This document shows positions 32,122 through 41,232 of a stretch of DNA of 64,000 nt, piece after piece. Position 1 is the stretch's first letter. Every line of letters begins with the position of its first letter. Source of the DNA: Flavobacteriales bacterium (GTDB lineage: Bacteria > Bacteroidota > Bacteroidia > Flavobacteriales_F > PHOS-HE28); the NCBI GenBank assembly GCA_016702645.1, contig JADJDP010000003.1, forward strand, positions 62,001-126,000, given 5' to 3'. The notes below the pieces were generated by a model. The model worked only from the letters and a program-made list of their open reading frames with translations, did not search any database and was not told the DNA's origin. The position numbers and the translations under genes were made by a program.

Positions 32122-34232
32122 GCGAGCACGGGCAGCTGCGCGTTCGTGCCATGTTGGTCTACTTCGGTGTGGTCGTCTTCGCGATCGCCATTGCGGTGCG
32201 ACTCTTCCAGATCCAGTTGGTGGAAGGGGACAAGTGGCGTGCGAAAGCGGAAAGCGTTTCCACCACCTGGCGCACGGTGCAACCGGAACGTGGCCACATC
32301 TACAGTGAGGATGGTCGCCTCCTTGCAACGAGCGTACCCGAGTACGATGTGCGCATGGACCTGGCAACGGACGCGCTCACCGATGAGCGTTTCAATGCGA
32401 ACATCGATTCGCTGGCCTGGCACCTCGCCAACCTCTTCGCCGATCGCACGAAGGAGGAATACCGCCGCGACCTCACGGACGCGCGCCACCGCAAGGAGCG
32501 CTACTACCTCGTGAAGCGTCGCGCGAGCCATACGCAAGTGCAGGCGCTGCGCACCTTCCCCTTGTACCGGGATGGCCGATTCAAGAGCGGGCTCGTCACC
32601 GAGAAGCGGCTGGTGCGTATGCGGCCCTTCGGCAGATTGGCATCGCGCAGCGTGGGCTATGTGTTGCGGGATAGCAGCGCCCTCGCCATCGGTCTGGAAG
32701 GAGGCTACAACAAATGGTTGAGCGGCGTTACGGGTCGCCGTTTGGAGCGCAGGCTCGCCGGCGGTGTGTGGATGCCCATCGATGATGGGGAAGGCGTGGA
32801 TCCAGAACCGGGTTCCGATGTGCATACCACCATCGATGTGAACCTGCAGGATGTGGCTGATGCGGCGCTCGAGCGGCAGTTGCTCAAGCACGGCGCACAA
32901 TACGGTTGTGTGGTGGTGATGGAAGTGGCCACCGGCTACATCAAGGCCATCAGCAACCTCACGCGTGTGGACGACAGCACCTATGTGGAGGCGCTCAACT
33001 ATGCCGTGGGCGAGGCGACGGAACCGGGATCCACCTTCAAGCTGGCCTCATTGATGGTGGGTCTCGAAGAGGGCCTCATCAACCCCGAGGACACGGTGGA
33101 TACCAACCGGGGCCGTGTGCGCTACTACGACCGCATCATGAAGGATGCGCACGAGGACGAGTATGAGAAGGTCACCGTGCGTCGCGCGTTCGAGCTCTCG
33201 CTCAACACGGGGATCAGTCTCGCAGTGACCAAAGCCTATGGCAAGGAGCCGAAGAAGTTCATCGAAGGACTGAAGCGATTCCACCTGAACGAACCCACGG
33301 GTGTGATGATCCCCGGCGAGCCAGCGCCCACGTTGCGCGGACCCGGTGAGAAGGGGTGGAGCGGTGTGAGCCTGCCGTGGATGAGCATCGGTTACGAGGT
33401 GGCGTTGACGCCCATGCAGTCGCTCACCTTCTACAATGCGGTGGCGAACAATGGCCGCATGATGCAGCCACAATTCGTCTCGCACATCTCGCGCAATGGT
33501 CGCACGACGGAGAAGTTCGAGCCGCGTGTGTTGAACGAGCGCATCTGCAGTGACAAGACGCTTGTGACCGTGCGTGGAATGCTCCGTGCGGTAGTGGACA
33601 CCGGTACGGCGACGAACCTGAAGGGTGCCCATTTCCCGATCGCAGGCAAGACAGGTACCGCGCAGATCCTCCGCAACGGGAGCTACAAGCAACACGGCCT
33701 CAGCTATCAGGCATCGTTCGTCGGCTACTTCCCGGCCGATGCACCGAAGTACAGCTGCATCGTGGTGGTGAACGGACCCACCATGAGCGGCATCTACGGC
33801 AACGTGGTGGCCGGTCCGGTGTTCAAGGAGATCGCGGACAAGATCTACAGCAACCGCCTCGAGCTCCAGCAGGAGACCCTGCTTGCGCAAACCACGGGTC
33901 CGCGTTCACCAGTGAGCATGAGCGGCAGTGCGAGCGATCTGCGCACCGCGCTCGAAGGCCTTGGTGTGCCCTTCACCTTGGAAGGTGAAGGTGAGTGGAT
34001 GACGACCGAAGCGCGTGATAGCCTCGTCGCCGTCCGTCCGCGCAAGATCCCGAGCGATGCGATCGATCTCGTTCCCAATGTGCTGGGTATGGGTTTGAAG
34101 GATGCCCTCTACATCCTCGAGAACCGGGGCCTGCATGTGCGCGTGCAGGGCAACGGCATGGTGAAGCGTCAGTCGCTGCCGCCGGGAACGCGCGCCTTCC
34201 AAGGTTCCACGATCGTGATCGAGCTCACATGA
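32118..34232 (+). CDS. ftsI: Septal peptidoglycan transpeptidase FtsI (PBP3-type) with PASTA domain
   Basis: A 704-residue class B penicillin-binding protein that crosslinks septal peptidoglycan. An N-terminal membrane helix (about 12-33) and dimerisation domain precede the transpeptidase. Catalytic motifs: STFK (Ser305-Lys308), SLN (Ser361-Asn363) and KTGT (from Lys511). The last about 65 residues (VPNVLGMGLKDALYILENRGL...) are a PASTA repeat, as is common in Bacteroidota FtsI. It overlaps ftsL and murE by 4 nt each. Confidence 0.94.
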   Translation: MSEHGQLRVRAMLVYFGVVVFAIAIAVRLFQIQLVEGDKWRAKAESVSTTWRTVQPERGHIYSEDGRLLATSVPEYDVRMDLATDALTDERFNANIDSLAWHLANLFADRTKEEYRRDLTDARHRKERYYLVKRRASHTQVQALRTFPLYRDGRFKSGLVTEKRLVRMRPFGRLASRSVGYVLRDSSALAIGLEGGYNKWLSGVTGRRLERRLAGGVWMPIDDGEGVDPEPGSDVHTTIDVNLQDVADAALERQLLKHGAQYGCVVVMEVATGYIKAISNLTRVDDSTYVEALNYAVGEATEPGSTFKLASLMVGLEEGLINPEDTVDTNRGRVRYYDRIMKDAHEDEYEKVTVRRAFELSLNTGISLAVTKAYGKEPKKFIEGLKRFHLNEPTGVMIPGEPAPTLRGPGEKGWSGVSLPWMSIGYEVALTPMQSLTFYNAVANNGRMMQPQFVSHISRNGRTTEKFEPRVLNERICSDKTLVTVRGMLRAVVDTGTATNLKGAHFPIAGKTGTAQILRNGSYKQHGLSYQASFVGYFPADAPKYSCIVVVNGPTMSGIYGNVVAGPVFKEIADKIYSNRLELQQETLLAQTTGPRSPVSMSGSASDLRTALEGLGVPFTLEGEGEWMTTEARDSLVAVRPRKIPSDAIDLVPNVLGMGLKDALYILENRGLHVRVQGNGMVKRQSLPPGTRAFQGSTIVIELT

Positions 34233-35692
34233 AGCTGCTCAAGGACATCCTCTACAAGGTCCGCATCGAGCAGGTGGAAGGCTCCACCAACACCGCCATC
34301 GAGAAGATCACGTTCGACAGTCGGCAGGTGGTTCCGTTCACGGCCTTCGTTGCCGTGCGGGGTACGCAGGTGGATGGTCATGACTTCATCGAGAAGGCCG
34401 TCGAGAGCGGGGCGAGCGCGATCGTATGCGAGGAGCTCCCGGCTACGCTGAAGGACGGGATCACCTATGTGCGGGTGCCCAATGCGATGGGGGCCTTGGG
34501 CATACTCGCCGCCAACTACTTCGATCACCCGAGCAAGGAGCTCAAGCTCGTCGGCATCACGGGAACGAACGGCAAGACCAGTGTGGCCACGCTCTTGTTC
34601 CGCATGTTCCGTGCGCTCGGGTACAAGTGCGGCCTCATCAGTACCGTGGAGATCCGCATCGGGCAAAAGACCATCGCCAGTACGCACACGACACCCGATG
34701 CGGTGCGGCTGAACGAATTGATCGCCGAAATGCTCGATGCCGGTGTGACGCATTGCTTCATGGAAGTGAGTTCGCACAGTGTGGTGCAGGAGCGCATCAC
34801 CGGGCTGCGCTTCGCCGCCGGTGTGTTCACGAACATCACGCACGATCACCTGGACTACCACGGCACGTTCGCCGAATACATCAAGGCCAAGAGGCGCTTC
34901 TTCGATCAACTACCCGCCTCCGCCTTCGCGCTGGTCAATGCCGACGATGCGAACAGTGCGGTGATGCTCCAGAACACGAAGGCCACGAGGCGATCCTATG
35001 CGGTGCGCACCATGGCGGACCATCGTGCACGCGTGATAGAGAACCAGCTCACCGGCCTGCACCTCAACATCGACGGGCACGACGTGTACGCACGGCTCGT
35101 GGGTGAATTCAACGCCAGCAACCTGCTCGCGGTGTATGCCACGGCGATCCTCCTCGGCGAGGTGCCGATGAACGTGCTTACCGCGCTCAGTGATCTCGAA
35201 CCACCGCGTGGCCGCTTCCAAGTGGTGCGTGGCGGTGGCGGCATCCTCGGCATCGTGGACTATGCCCACACGCCCGATGCGCTGAAGAACGTGCTCACGA
35301 CGATCAACGACATCTGCGCGGGCAACGAGCAGGTGATCACCGTCGTGGGCTGCGGTGGCGATCGCGATCGCACCAAACGACCGGTGATGGCGCAGATCGC
35401 GGCGAACCTGAGCGGTCATGTGGTGCTCACGAGCGACAATCCGCGCAGCGAAGATCCCATGGCGATCCTCAATGAAATGCGCACGGGCATCGCCGCGCTC
35501 GATCAGCATCGCGTGTTCGTGAACCCCGATCGACGCGAAGCGATCCGCCAGGCCGTGAGCATGGCGAAGGCGGGTGATGTGGTGCTGCTGGCAGGAAAGG
35601 GACACGAGACCTACCAGGAGATCGCGGGTGTGAAACACCCCTTCGATGATGCCGCTGTGCTGAAGGAAACCCTTGAACTCCTCCACAAGTAA
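34229..35692 (+). CDS. murE: UDP-MurNAc-tripeptide synthetase MurE
   Basis: A 487-residue Mur ligase that adds the third residue to UDP-MurNAc-dipeptide. The ATP P-loop TGTNGKT spans residues 111-117. The DNPR motif in LTSDNPRSEDP is the meso-diaminopimelate-type signature, so the organism makes mDAP peptidoglycan. A middle carbamylated-Lys region and the C-terminal GKGHETYQEI follow. Its TAA shares one base with the mraY ATG. Confidence 0.94.
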   Translation: MKLLKDILYKVRIEQVEGSTNTAIEKITFDSRQVVPFTAFVAVRGTQVDGHDFIEKAVESGASAIVCEELPATLKDGITYVRVPNAMGALGILAANYFDHPSKELKLVGITGTNGKTSVATLLFRMFRALGYKCGLISTVEIRIGQKTIASTHTTPDAVRLNELIAEMLDAGVTHCFMEVSSHSVVQERITGLRFAAGVFTNITHDHLDYHGTFAEYIKAKRRFFDQLPASAFALVNADDANSAVMLQNTKATRRSYAVRTMADHRARVIENQLTGLHLNIDGHDVYARLVGEFNASNLLAVYATAILLGEVPMNVLTALSDLEPPRGRFQVVRGGGGILGIVDYAHTPDALKNVLTTINDICAGNEQVITVVGCGGDRDRTKRPVMAQIAANLSGHVVLTSDNPRSEDPMAILNEMRTGIAALDQHRVFVNPDRREAIRQAVSMAKAGDVVLLAGKGHETYQEIAGVKHPFDDAAVLKETLELLHK

Positions 35693-36939
35693 TGCTCTAC
35701 CAGCTCTTCCAATGGTTGGATGGCAGCGTGCCGGGCGCAGGTGTGTTCAACTACATCTCGTTCCGTGCGGCAATGGCCGTTTTCGTGTCGTTGCTGATCT
35801 CGTTGTGGTGGGGCAAGGGCATCATCAACCTGCTGCGTCGCATGCAAGTGGGTGAGACGGTGCGTGATCTCGGCCTGGAGGGGCAAGTGCAAAAGCAGGG
35901 CACGCCAACGATGGGCGGCCTCATCATCCTCTCCGCAACGATCATCCCGACACTGCTCTTCGCGAAGCTGGACAACATCTACATCCTGCTGTTGCTCGTG
36001 GCCACCGTGTGGCTTGGCACGATCGGCTTCATCGATGATTACATCAAGGTCTTCAAGAAGGACAAGCGCGGCCTCGCTGGCAAGTTCAAGGTCGTCGGGC
36101 AGGTGGGTGTTGGCATCATCATAGGTGCCACGGTGTACTTCCACCCGGAGATCCGTACGCGTGTGGAGATCCCCGAAGTGCTCGCCGAACAACTCGATGA
36201 GGCGGACCTGAACATCATCACCGAAGAGGACGGTACAACGCACTACATGCTGAACAGGAAGTCGCCGAACACGACGATCCCGTTCATGAAGGAGAACGAG
36301 TTCAATTACTCGTCCGTTCTCGGCCTCTTCGGACATGAGGCGCGCGAGTACACGTGGGTCATCTACATCCTCGTCGTCATTTTCATCATCACTGCGGTAA
36401 GCAACGGGGCCAACATCACCGATGGCCTCGATGGTCTCGCCACCGGCACCTCGGCCATCATGATCCTGGCGCTCGGGGTCCTGGCGTACGTGAGCGGTAA
36501 CGTCATCTTCTCGGACTACCTCAACATCATGTACATCCCCGGTAGCGGCGAGCTGGCGGTGTTCATCGGTGCGCTGGTCGGGGCGTGCATCGGCTTCCTC
36601 TGGTACAATGCGTATCCAGCGCAGGTCTTCATGGGTGATACGGGCAGCCTCGCGCTGGGCGGCATCATCGCCACGCTGGCGATCCTCGTGCGCAAGGAGC
36701 TGTTGATCCCCGTGCTCTGCGGCATCTTCCTGATCGAGAACCTGAGCGTGGTGATGCAGGTCTCGTACTTCAAGTGGACCAAGAAAAGGTTCGGTGAAGG
36801 ACGACGGATCTTCCTGATGTCGCCCTTGCACCACCACTTCCAGAAGAAGGGCATCCACGAGAGCAAGATCGTGTCGCGCTTCTGGATCGTGGGGATCATG
36901 CTCGCTGTGCTGTCCATCGTAACCCTCAAGCTGCGATGA
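35692..36939 (+). CDS. mraY: Phospho-MurNAc-pentapeptide translocase MraY
   Basis: A 415-residue integral membrane enzyme that makes lipid I from UDP-MurNAc-pentapeptide and undecaprenyl phosphate. About ten membrane helices are visible. Catalytic/Mg signatures: GFIDDYIKV, NITDGLDGLATG and the polyhistidine loop SPLHHHFQKKGIHE. It is about 50 residues longer than typical E. coli MraY, mainly an insert at about residues 146-215 (IRTRVEIPEVLAEQLDEADLN...) that lies between helices, a Bacteroidota-type extension. Confidence 0.94.
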   Translation: MLYQLFQWLDGSVPGAGVFNYISFRAAMAVFVSLLISLWWGKGIINLLRRMQVGETVRDLGLEGQVQKQGTPTMGGLIILSATIIPTLLFAKLDNIYILLLLVATVWLGTIGFIDDYIKVFKKDKRGLAGKFKVVGQVGVGIIIGATVYFHPEIRTRVEIPEVLAEQLDEADLNIITEEDGTTHYMLNRKSPNTTIPFMKENEFNYSSVLGLFGHEAREYTWVIYILVVIFIITAVSNGANITDGLDGLATGTSAIMILALGVLAYVSGNVIFSDYLNIMYIPGSGELAVFIGALVGACIGFLWYNAYPAQVFMGDTGSLALGGIIATLAILVRKELLIPVLCGIFLIENLSVVMQVSYFKWTKKRFGEGRRIFLMSPLHHHFQKKGIHESKIVSRFWIVGIMLAVLSIVTLKLR

Positions 36940-38291
36940 CGAGGCTCGTGGTGCTCGGTGCACAGGAAAGCGGCGTGGGTGCGGCCCGGCTCGCGCAGCA
37001 ACGAGGGCACGATGTGTTCGTGAGCGATGCGGGTGCCATCAAGCCGAAGTACCGTGATGAGCTCAATGCCCGTGGGATCGCCTTCGAGGAAGGTGGACAC
37101 ACGGCCGAGCGCGTGCTCGATGCGGAAGAGCTGGTGAAGAGCCCTGGGATACCTGATACCGCATCGTTGGTCGTCGCTGCTGTGCAGAAGGGAATACCGG
37201 TGATCAGCGAGATCGAGTTCGCCTACCGCTATTGCAAGGGCACCATCGTCGGCATCACAGGAAGCAATGGAAAGACCACCACCACGCTCCTCACGCATCA
37301 CATCCTGCAGAAGGCCGGATTGGACGTCGCGGTCGGAGGGAACGTGGGCAACAGTTTCGCCGCGCTCGTTGCCGAACGTGATCACACCCACTACGTGCTC
37401 GAGCTGAGCAGTTTCCAGCTCGACGGCATCCGCACGTTCCGGCCGCACATCGCACTGCTGCTGAACATCACGCCCGACCATCTGGACCGCTATGCGTACC
37501 GGATGGAGAACTACGTCGCGAGCAAGTTCCGCATCGCGATGAACCAGGCGGAACAGGACCACTTCATCCACTGCGCCGACGATCCCGTGGTGACCGGATG
37601 GATGGAGCGCAACCCCGTGAAGGCGCGCGCCTGGCCCTTCTCCATCGAGCGCGATCTCACGCATGGCGCGTGGCTCCACGACAACAGCATTCACATCACC
37701 ACGCCGGACACCACCGGTGCCACCAACCAAACCACCTTCGATATGTCCATACTAGAACTCGCCCTCAAGGGAAAGCACAACGTGTACAACTCCATGGCCG
37801 CGGGTATCGCTGCTCGCGTGCTGGAGATCCGTAAGGACGTCGTGCGGGAGAGCCTCAGTGATTTCCAGAACGTGGAACATCGCCAGGAGCATGTCGCCAT
37901 GGTGCATGGCATCGAGTTCATCAACGACAGCAAGGCCACCAACGTGAACAGTGCGTGGTACGCGCTGGAGAGCATGAACAAACCCGTGATCTGGGTGGTT
38001 GGCGGGCAGGACAAGGGCAACGACTATGCGCAGCTCCGTGCGCTCGTGAAGAGCAAGGTGAAGGCCATCGTCTGCCTGGGTGTGGACAACAGCAAGATCC
38101 GCACGGCCTTCGGTGATCTGGGTATCTCCATCACCGAAACCGCCAGTGCTGAACAAGCGGTGCGCACGGCCTATGAGCATGGCGAGAAGGGTGACGTGGT
38201 GCTTCTCAGTCCTGCGAACGCCAGCTTCGATCTGTTCGAGAACTACGAGGAGCGCGGCCGCAAGTTCAAAGCTGCCGTGAAGGGATTGTGA
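36936..38291 (+). CDS. murD: UDP-MurNAc-L-alanine:D-glutamate ligase
   Basis: A 451-residue ligase adding D-glutamate. It has an N-terminal Rossmann-like start (LVVLGAQESGVGAARLAQQRGHDVFVSD), the ATP P-loop GITGSNGKTTTTLL, and the C-terminal substrate-domain motifs FINDSKATNVNS and LLSPANASFDLFENYEERG. It overlaps mraY by 4 nt. A separate gene only 19 nt downstream is a second copy of its C-terminal domain. Confidence 0.94.
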   Translation: MTRLVVLGAQESGVGAARLAQQRGHDVFVSDAGAIKPKYRDELNARGIAFEEGGHTAERVLDAEELVKSPGIPDTASLVVAAVQKGIPVISEIEFAYRYCKGTIVGITGSNGKTTTTLLTHHILQKAGLDVAVGGNVGNSFAALVAERDHTHYVLELSSFQLDGIRTFRPHIALLLNITPDHLDRYAYRMENYVASKFRIAMNQAEQDHFIHCADDPVVTGWMERNPVKARAWPFSIERDLTHGAWLHDNSIHITTPDTTGATNQTTFDMSILELALKGKHNVYNSMAAGIAARVLEIRKDVVRESLSDFQNVEHRQEHVAMVHGIEFINDSKATNVNSAWYALESMNKPVIWVVGGQDKGNDYAQLRALVKSKVKAIVCLGVDNSKIRTAFGDLGISITETASAEQAVRTAYEHGEKGDVVLLSPANASFDLFENYEERGRKFKAAVKGL

Positions 38292-38310
38292 TCATCAACA
38301 CATCGTTCAC

Positions 38311-38820
38311 ATGAACAAGCCGAACCCTTCCGCACCGCTGCGACTCGCAGGTGGGCAGTTGCTGGATGCACGTCGCGCCTCCCTGGCCGTGTGGGGACCG
38401 CACCGGATGGAAGCGGTGTGCAGCTTGGACGATGTGCTCTACGTGAACGACAGTCGCGCCACCTTCCTCGATGCCACGTTGGAAACCCTCGGTGTGCTGG
38501 ATCGCCCGGTGGTATGGATCGTGGGAAGCTGGAGCGATGAGATGGGAGAGGAGCAGGTGCAAGCCTTGTTGAAGGAACGCGTGAGCGTGGTGGTGCTCTT
38601 CGGTCCGTTGGTGGAAGGATCGGAAGCGAGCCTGTCGGAGCACATCCTTCGGACTGGAGATGTGCGCACTGCGGTGGTGACCGCACGCGAACTCGCACAT
38701 CCCGGTGATGTGGTGCTCTTCAGCCCGGCTTGCCCCAGCGGCAATGGCTTCGCCAACTATGAAGAGCGCGGGGCTGAGTTCAAACGTGCCGTGCGGGACC
38801 TGGTCAACCAGCAACAATGA
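38311..38820 (+). CDS. Stand-alone Mur-ligase C-terminal-domain protein (MurD-like)
   Basis: This 169-residue protein aligns by eye with the C-terminal domain of the MurD just upstream: DVLYVNDSRATFLDATLETLGVLDRPVVWIVGSWSDE against MurD INDSKATN...KPVIWVVGGQDKG, and the end VVLFSPACPSGNGFANYEERGAEFKRAVRDL against LLSPANASFDLFENYEERGRKFKAAVKGL. It has no ATPase domain and no N-terminal nucleotide-binding domain, so it cannot ligate D-Glu alone. The NDSKAT lysine is Arg. It sits 19 nt after murD and 43 nt before ftsW, in the same transcript. Roles I can imagine: regulatory partner or substrate-holding module. Unknown function; domain assignment is strong. Confidence 0.75.
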   Translation: MNKPNPSAPLRLAGGQLLDARRASLAVWGPHRMEAVCSLDDVLYVNDSRATFLDATLETLGVLDRPVVWIVGSWSDEMGEEQVQALLKERVSVVVLFGPLVEGSEASLSEHILRTGDVRTAVVTARELAHPGDVVLFSPACPSGNGFANYEERGAEFKRAVRDLVNQQQ

Positions 38821-38863
38821 ACAAGGTCACCCTTCCACAACCGCAGGTCGACAAACACCACCA

Positions 38864-40042
38864 ATGACCACCCTCTTCCAACGTCTCAAGGGCGATCGTG
38901 TGATCTGGATGACGGTGTTCTTCCTCGCGTTGATCAGTCTGCTCGCGGTCTACAGTTCGATCAGTTCGCTCGCCTTCAAGCGCGAAGGTGGAAGCACGCT
39001 CCATTTCCTCTTCAAGCACGGTCTCATGCTCGCGAGCGGTGGATTGATCATCCACTATGCGAGCAAGCTCCGGTATGGTGTGTATTCCCGACTGGCGCAG
39101 CTTGCCATCTGGGCAACCGCTGGCCTGCTGTTGCTCACCCTGATACTCGGGTCCAACATCAACGATGCCAGTCGTTGGATCACCATTCCCATCATCAACC
39201 AGAGCTTCCAAACGAGCGATCTGGCCAAGGTGGTGCTTGTTGTCTACCTCGCTCGGGTGCTCGGCAAGCACCAAGGGGAGGAGTGGACCTTGCGCGAGGT
39301 GATCATGAAGCTCATGCTCCCCGTGGGTGTCATATGCGGATTGATCCTGCCCGCGAACTTCTCCACTGCGGCGCTGCTTTTCCTGGTCTGCCTCATCATC
39401 ATGTTCATCGGTCAGGTGCCCTTGAAGTGGCTGTTCTCCATCGTTGGGATCGCGGTCGGTTCCTTCCTTCTTCTGGTCGCCGTGAACGAAGCTGCTGAGC
39501 TCGATGTGTTGCCCCGCGTCGAGACCTGGGTGAAACGGATCGACAGTTTCGGCGCAGCTGATAGCGAAGCCAACTACCAGGTGGAACACGCCAAGATCGC
39601 GATCGCCACGGGCGGTCTCATACCGAACGGTCCTGGAAGTGGCGCTTCGCGCAACTGGCTTCCGCATCCCTACTCGGACATGATCTTCGCGTTCATCGTG
39701 GAGGAGTATGGGAGCATCCTCGGCGGGCTCGGGCTGCTCCTGCTCTACACCATTCTGCTGCATCGCGCGGTGCGCATCGCGAGCCGTTGCGACAAGCCTT
39801 TCGGATCCCTCGTGGCCGTGGGGCTCGGGCTGCTGCTCGTGGTGCAAGCCATGATCAACATGGCCGTAGCCGTGAACCTATTGCCAGTTACCGGCCAACC
39901 GTTACCGCTCGTTAGCATGGGCGGTACCAGCGTATGGTTCACCTGCCTTGCCATCGGCATCATCATCAGCGTGAGCCGCAGCCTTGAAACGGAGCAACCC
40001 AAGGAAGCCCATGCCCCCAAGCTCCGAACCTCGGTCGCTTAG
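38864..40042 (+). CDS. ftsW: Septal peptidoglycan polymerase FtsW (SEDS family)
   Basis: A 392-residue SEDS protein that polymerises septal glycan with FtsI. It has about ten helices and the conserved acidic region VEHAKIAIATGGLIPNGPGSGASRNWLPHPYSDMIFAFIVEEYG between helices. The end is VTGQPLPLVSMGGTSVWFTC, the usual final helix. The start is ATG 38864 (MTTLFQRLKGDRV); the frame runs further upstream but overlaps the MurD-C-like gene. murG starts inside its 3' end (32 nt overlap). Confidence 0.93.
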   Translation: MTTLFQRLKGDRVIWMTVFFLALISLLAVYSSISSLAFKREGGSTLHFLFKHGLMLASGGLIIHYASKLRYGVYSRLAQLAIWATAGLLLLTLILGSNINDASRWITIPIINQSFQTSDLAKVVLVVYLARVLGKHQGEEWTLREVIMKLMLPVGVICGLILPANFSTAALLFLVCLIIMFIGQVPLKWLFSIVGIAVGSFLLLVAVNEAAELDVLPRVETWVKRIDSFGAADSEANYQVEHAKIAIATGGLIPNGPGSGASRNWLPHPYSDMIFAFIVEEYGSILGGLGLLLLYTILLHRAVRIASRCDKPFGSLVAVGLGLLLVVQAMINMAVAVNLLPVTGQPLPLVSMGGTSVWFTCLAIGIIISVSRSLETEQPKEAHAPKLRTSVA

Positions 40043-41132
40043 GGTGATGATCTCCGGTGGCGGCACCGGCGGACACATCTTTCCCGCGCTCGCTATTGCA
40101 CAAGCCGTACGCGAACGGGAGGCAGGAACGCGTTTCCTCTTCGTGGGTGCCGAAGGAAAAATGGAAATGGAGAAGGTGCCCGCTGCGGGTTTCGCCATCG
40201 AGGGCCTGCCCATCCGCGGCTTTCAGCGTGGTTCTTTTCTGAAGAACGTGGGTCTGCCATGGCGTTTGGTGCGCAGCATGATCAAGGCCCGTCAGCTGGT
40301 GAAGAGCTTCAAGCCGCACGTGGCCGTGGGTGTTGGTGGTTATGCGAGCGGTCCGCTGCTCGCTGCTGCGCAACGTATGGGCGTGCCCACGTTGATCCAG
40401 GAACAGAACAGCTTCCCGGGAAAGACGAACATCCATCTCGCCAAGCGTGCCGATCGCATTTGTGTGGCCTACGCGGGCATGGAGAAGTACTTCCCCAAGG
40501 ACAAGATCCTGCTCACCGGCAATCCGGTACGCACCGAAACGGTGAAGCTCACGGGCAAGCACCCCCGTGGTATGGAGCATTTCGGATTGCGCGAAGGAGC
40601 GCACGTGCTCTTCATCACCGGGGGAAGTCTCGGTGCACGCGGCATCAACCGTGGCGTGGAAGCTTCTCTTGCGCACTGGCAGGCCGCTGGCCTCCAGGTG
40701 ATCTGGCAAACAGGCACACCGTACTTCAAGCAGGCAAAGGAGGCTGTGGAAAAACTGGGCTACGCCGATTGCAAGGTGATGGAGTTCGTGGATCGCATGG
40801 ACCTCGCCTATGCAGTTGCCGATCTCGTCGTAGCTCGTGCTGGCGCGATAAGCGTGAGCGAACTCTGTCTCGTGCAGAAGCCCGCGATCCTTGTGCCATT
40901 GCCAACAGCAGCAGAGGATCATCAGACGCACAACGCACGCGCGCTCACCGATCGCGGTGCTGCCATCCTGCTCAAGGACGACGAAGCCGTCGCCAAGCTG
41001 GGCAGCACGGTGACGGAACTGATCTCCGATACGAACGCACTGGAACGACTGCGACTGGCCATTGCGGGCATGGGAACGCACAATGCGGCGGAGGCCATCG
41101 CCGCCGAGGTAATACGACTTGCGAGGGCATGA
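40011..41132 (+). CDS. murG: UDP-GlcNAc:lipid I GlcNAc transferase
   Basis: A 373-residue GT-B enzyme that turns lipid I into lipid II at the inner face of the membrane. The N-terminal ISGGGTGGHIFPALAIAQAV and the C-terminal donor-site region (ARAGAISVSELCLVQKPAILVPLPTAAEDHQTHNARAL) are textbook. I use ATG 40011 because AAGGAAG lies 4 nt upstream as a ribosome-binding site; ATG 39984 would extend further into ftsW. A 100-nt gap follows, with only a weak GTGGCG/CGCCAC stem, before murC. Confidence 0.93.
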   Translation: MPPSSEPRSLRVMISGGGTGGHIFPALAIAQAVREREAGTRFLFVGAEGKMEMEKVPAAGFAIEGLPIRGFQRGSFLKNVGLPWRLVRSMIKARQLVKSFKPHVAVGVGGYASGPLLAAAQRMGVPTLIQEQNSFPGKTNIHLAKRADRICVAYAGMEKYFPKDKILLTGNPVRTETVKLTGKHPRGMEHFGLREGAHVLFITGGSLGARGINRGVEASLAHWQAAGLQVIWQTGTPYFKQAKEAVEKLGYADCKVMEFVDRMDLAYAVADLVVARAGAISVSELCLVQKPAILVPLPTAAEDHQTHNARALTDRGAAILLKDDEAVAKLGSTVTELISDTNALERLRLAIAGMGTHNAAEAIAAEVIRLARA

Positions 41133-41232
41133 AGAACGGAACGCAGGGACAGCCAGGCGCTGATATGAAAGGGTTGGTGGCGTCCAACTCTGCGTTTTCC
41201 GCGCCACACGTCACTGCCTTCTCACAACTCGC

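Noticed and set aside
41133..41232. Attenuator in the 100-nt murG-murC gap
   Set aside because: Only one 6-bp GTGGCG/CGCCAC stem with a 19-nt loop, too weak to claim.
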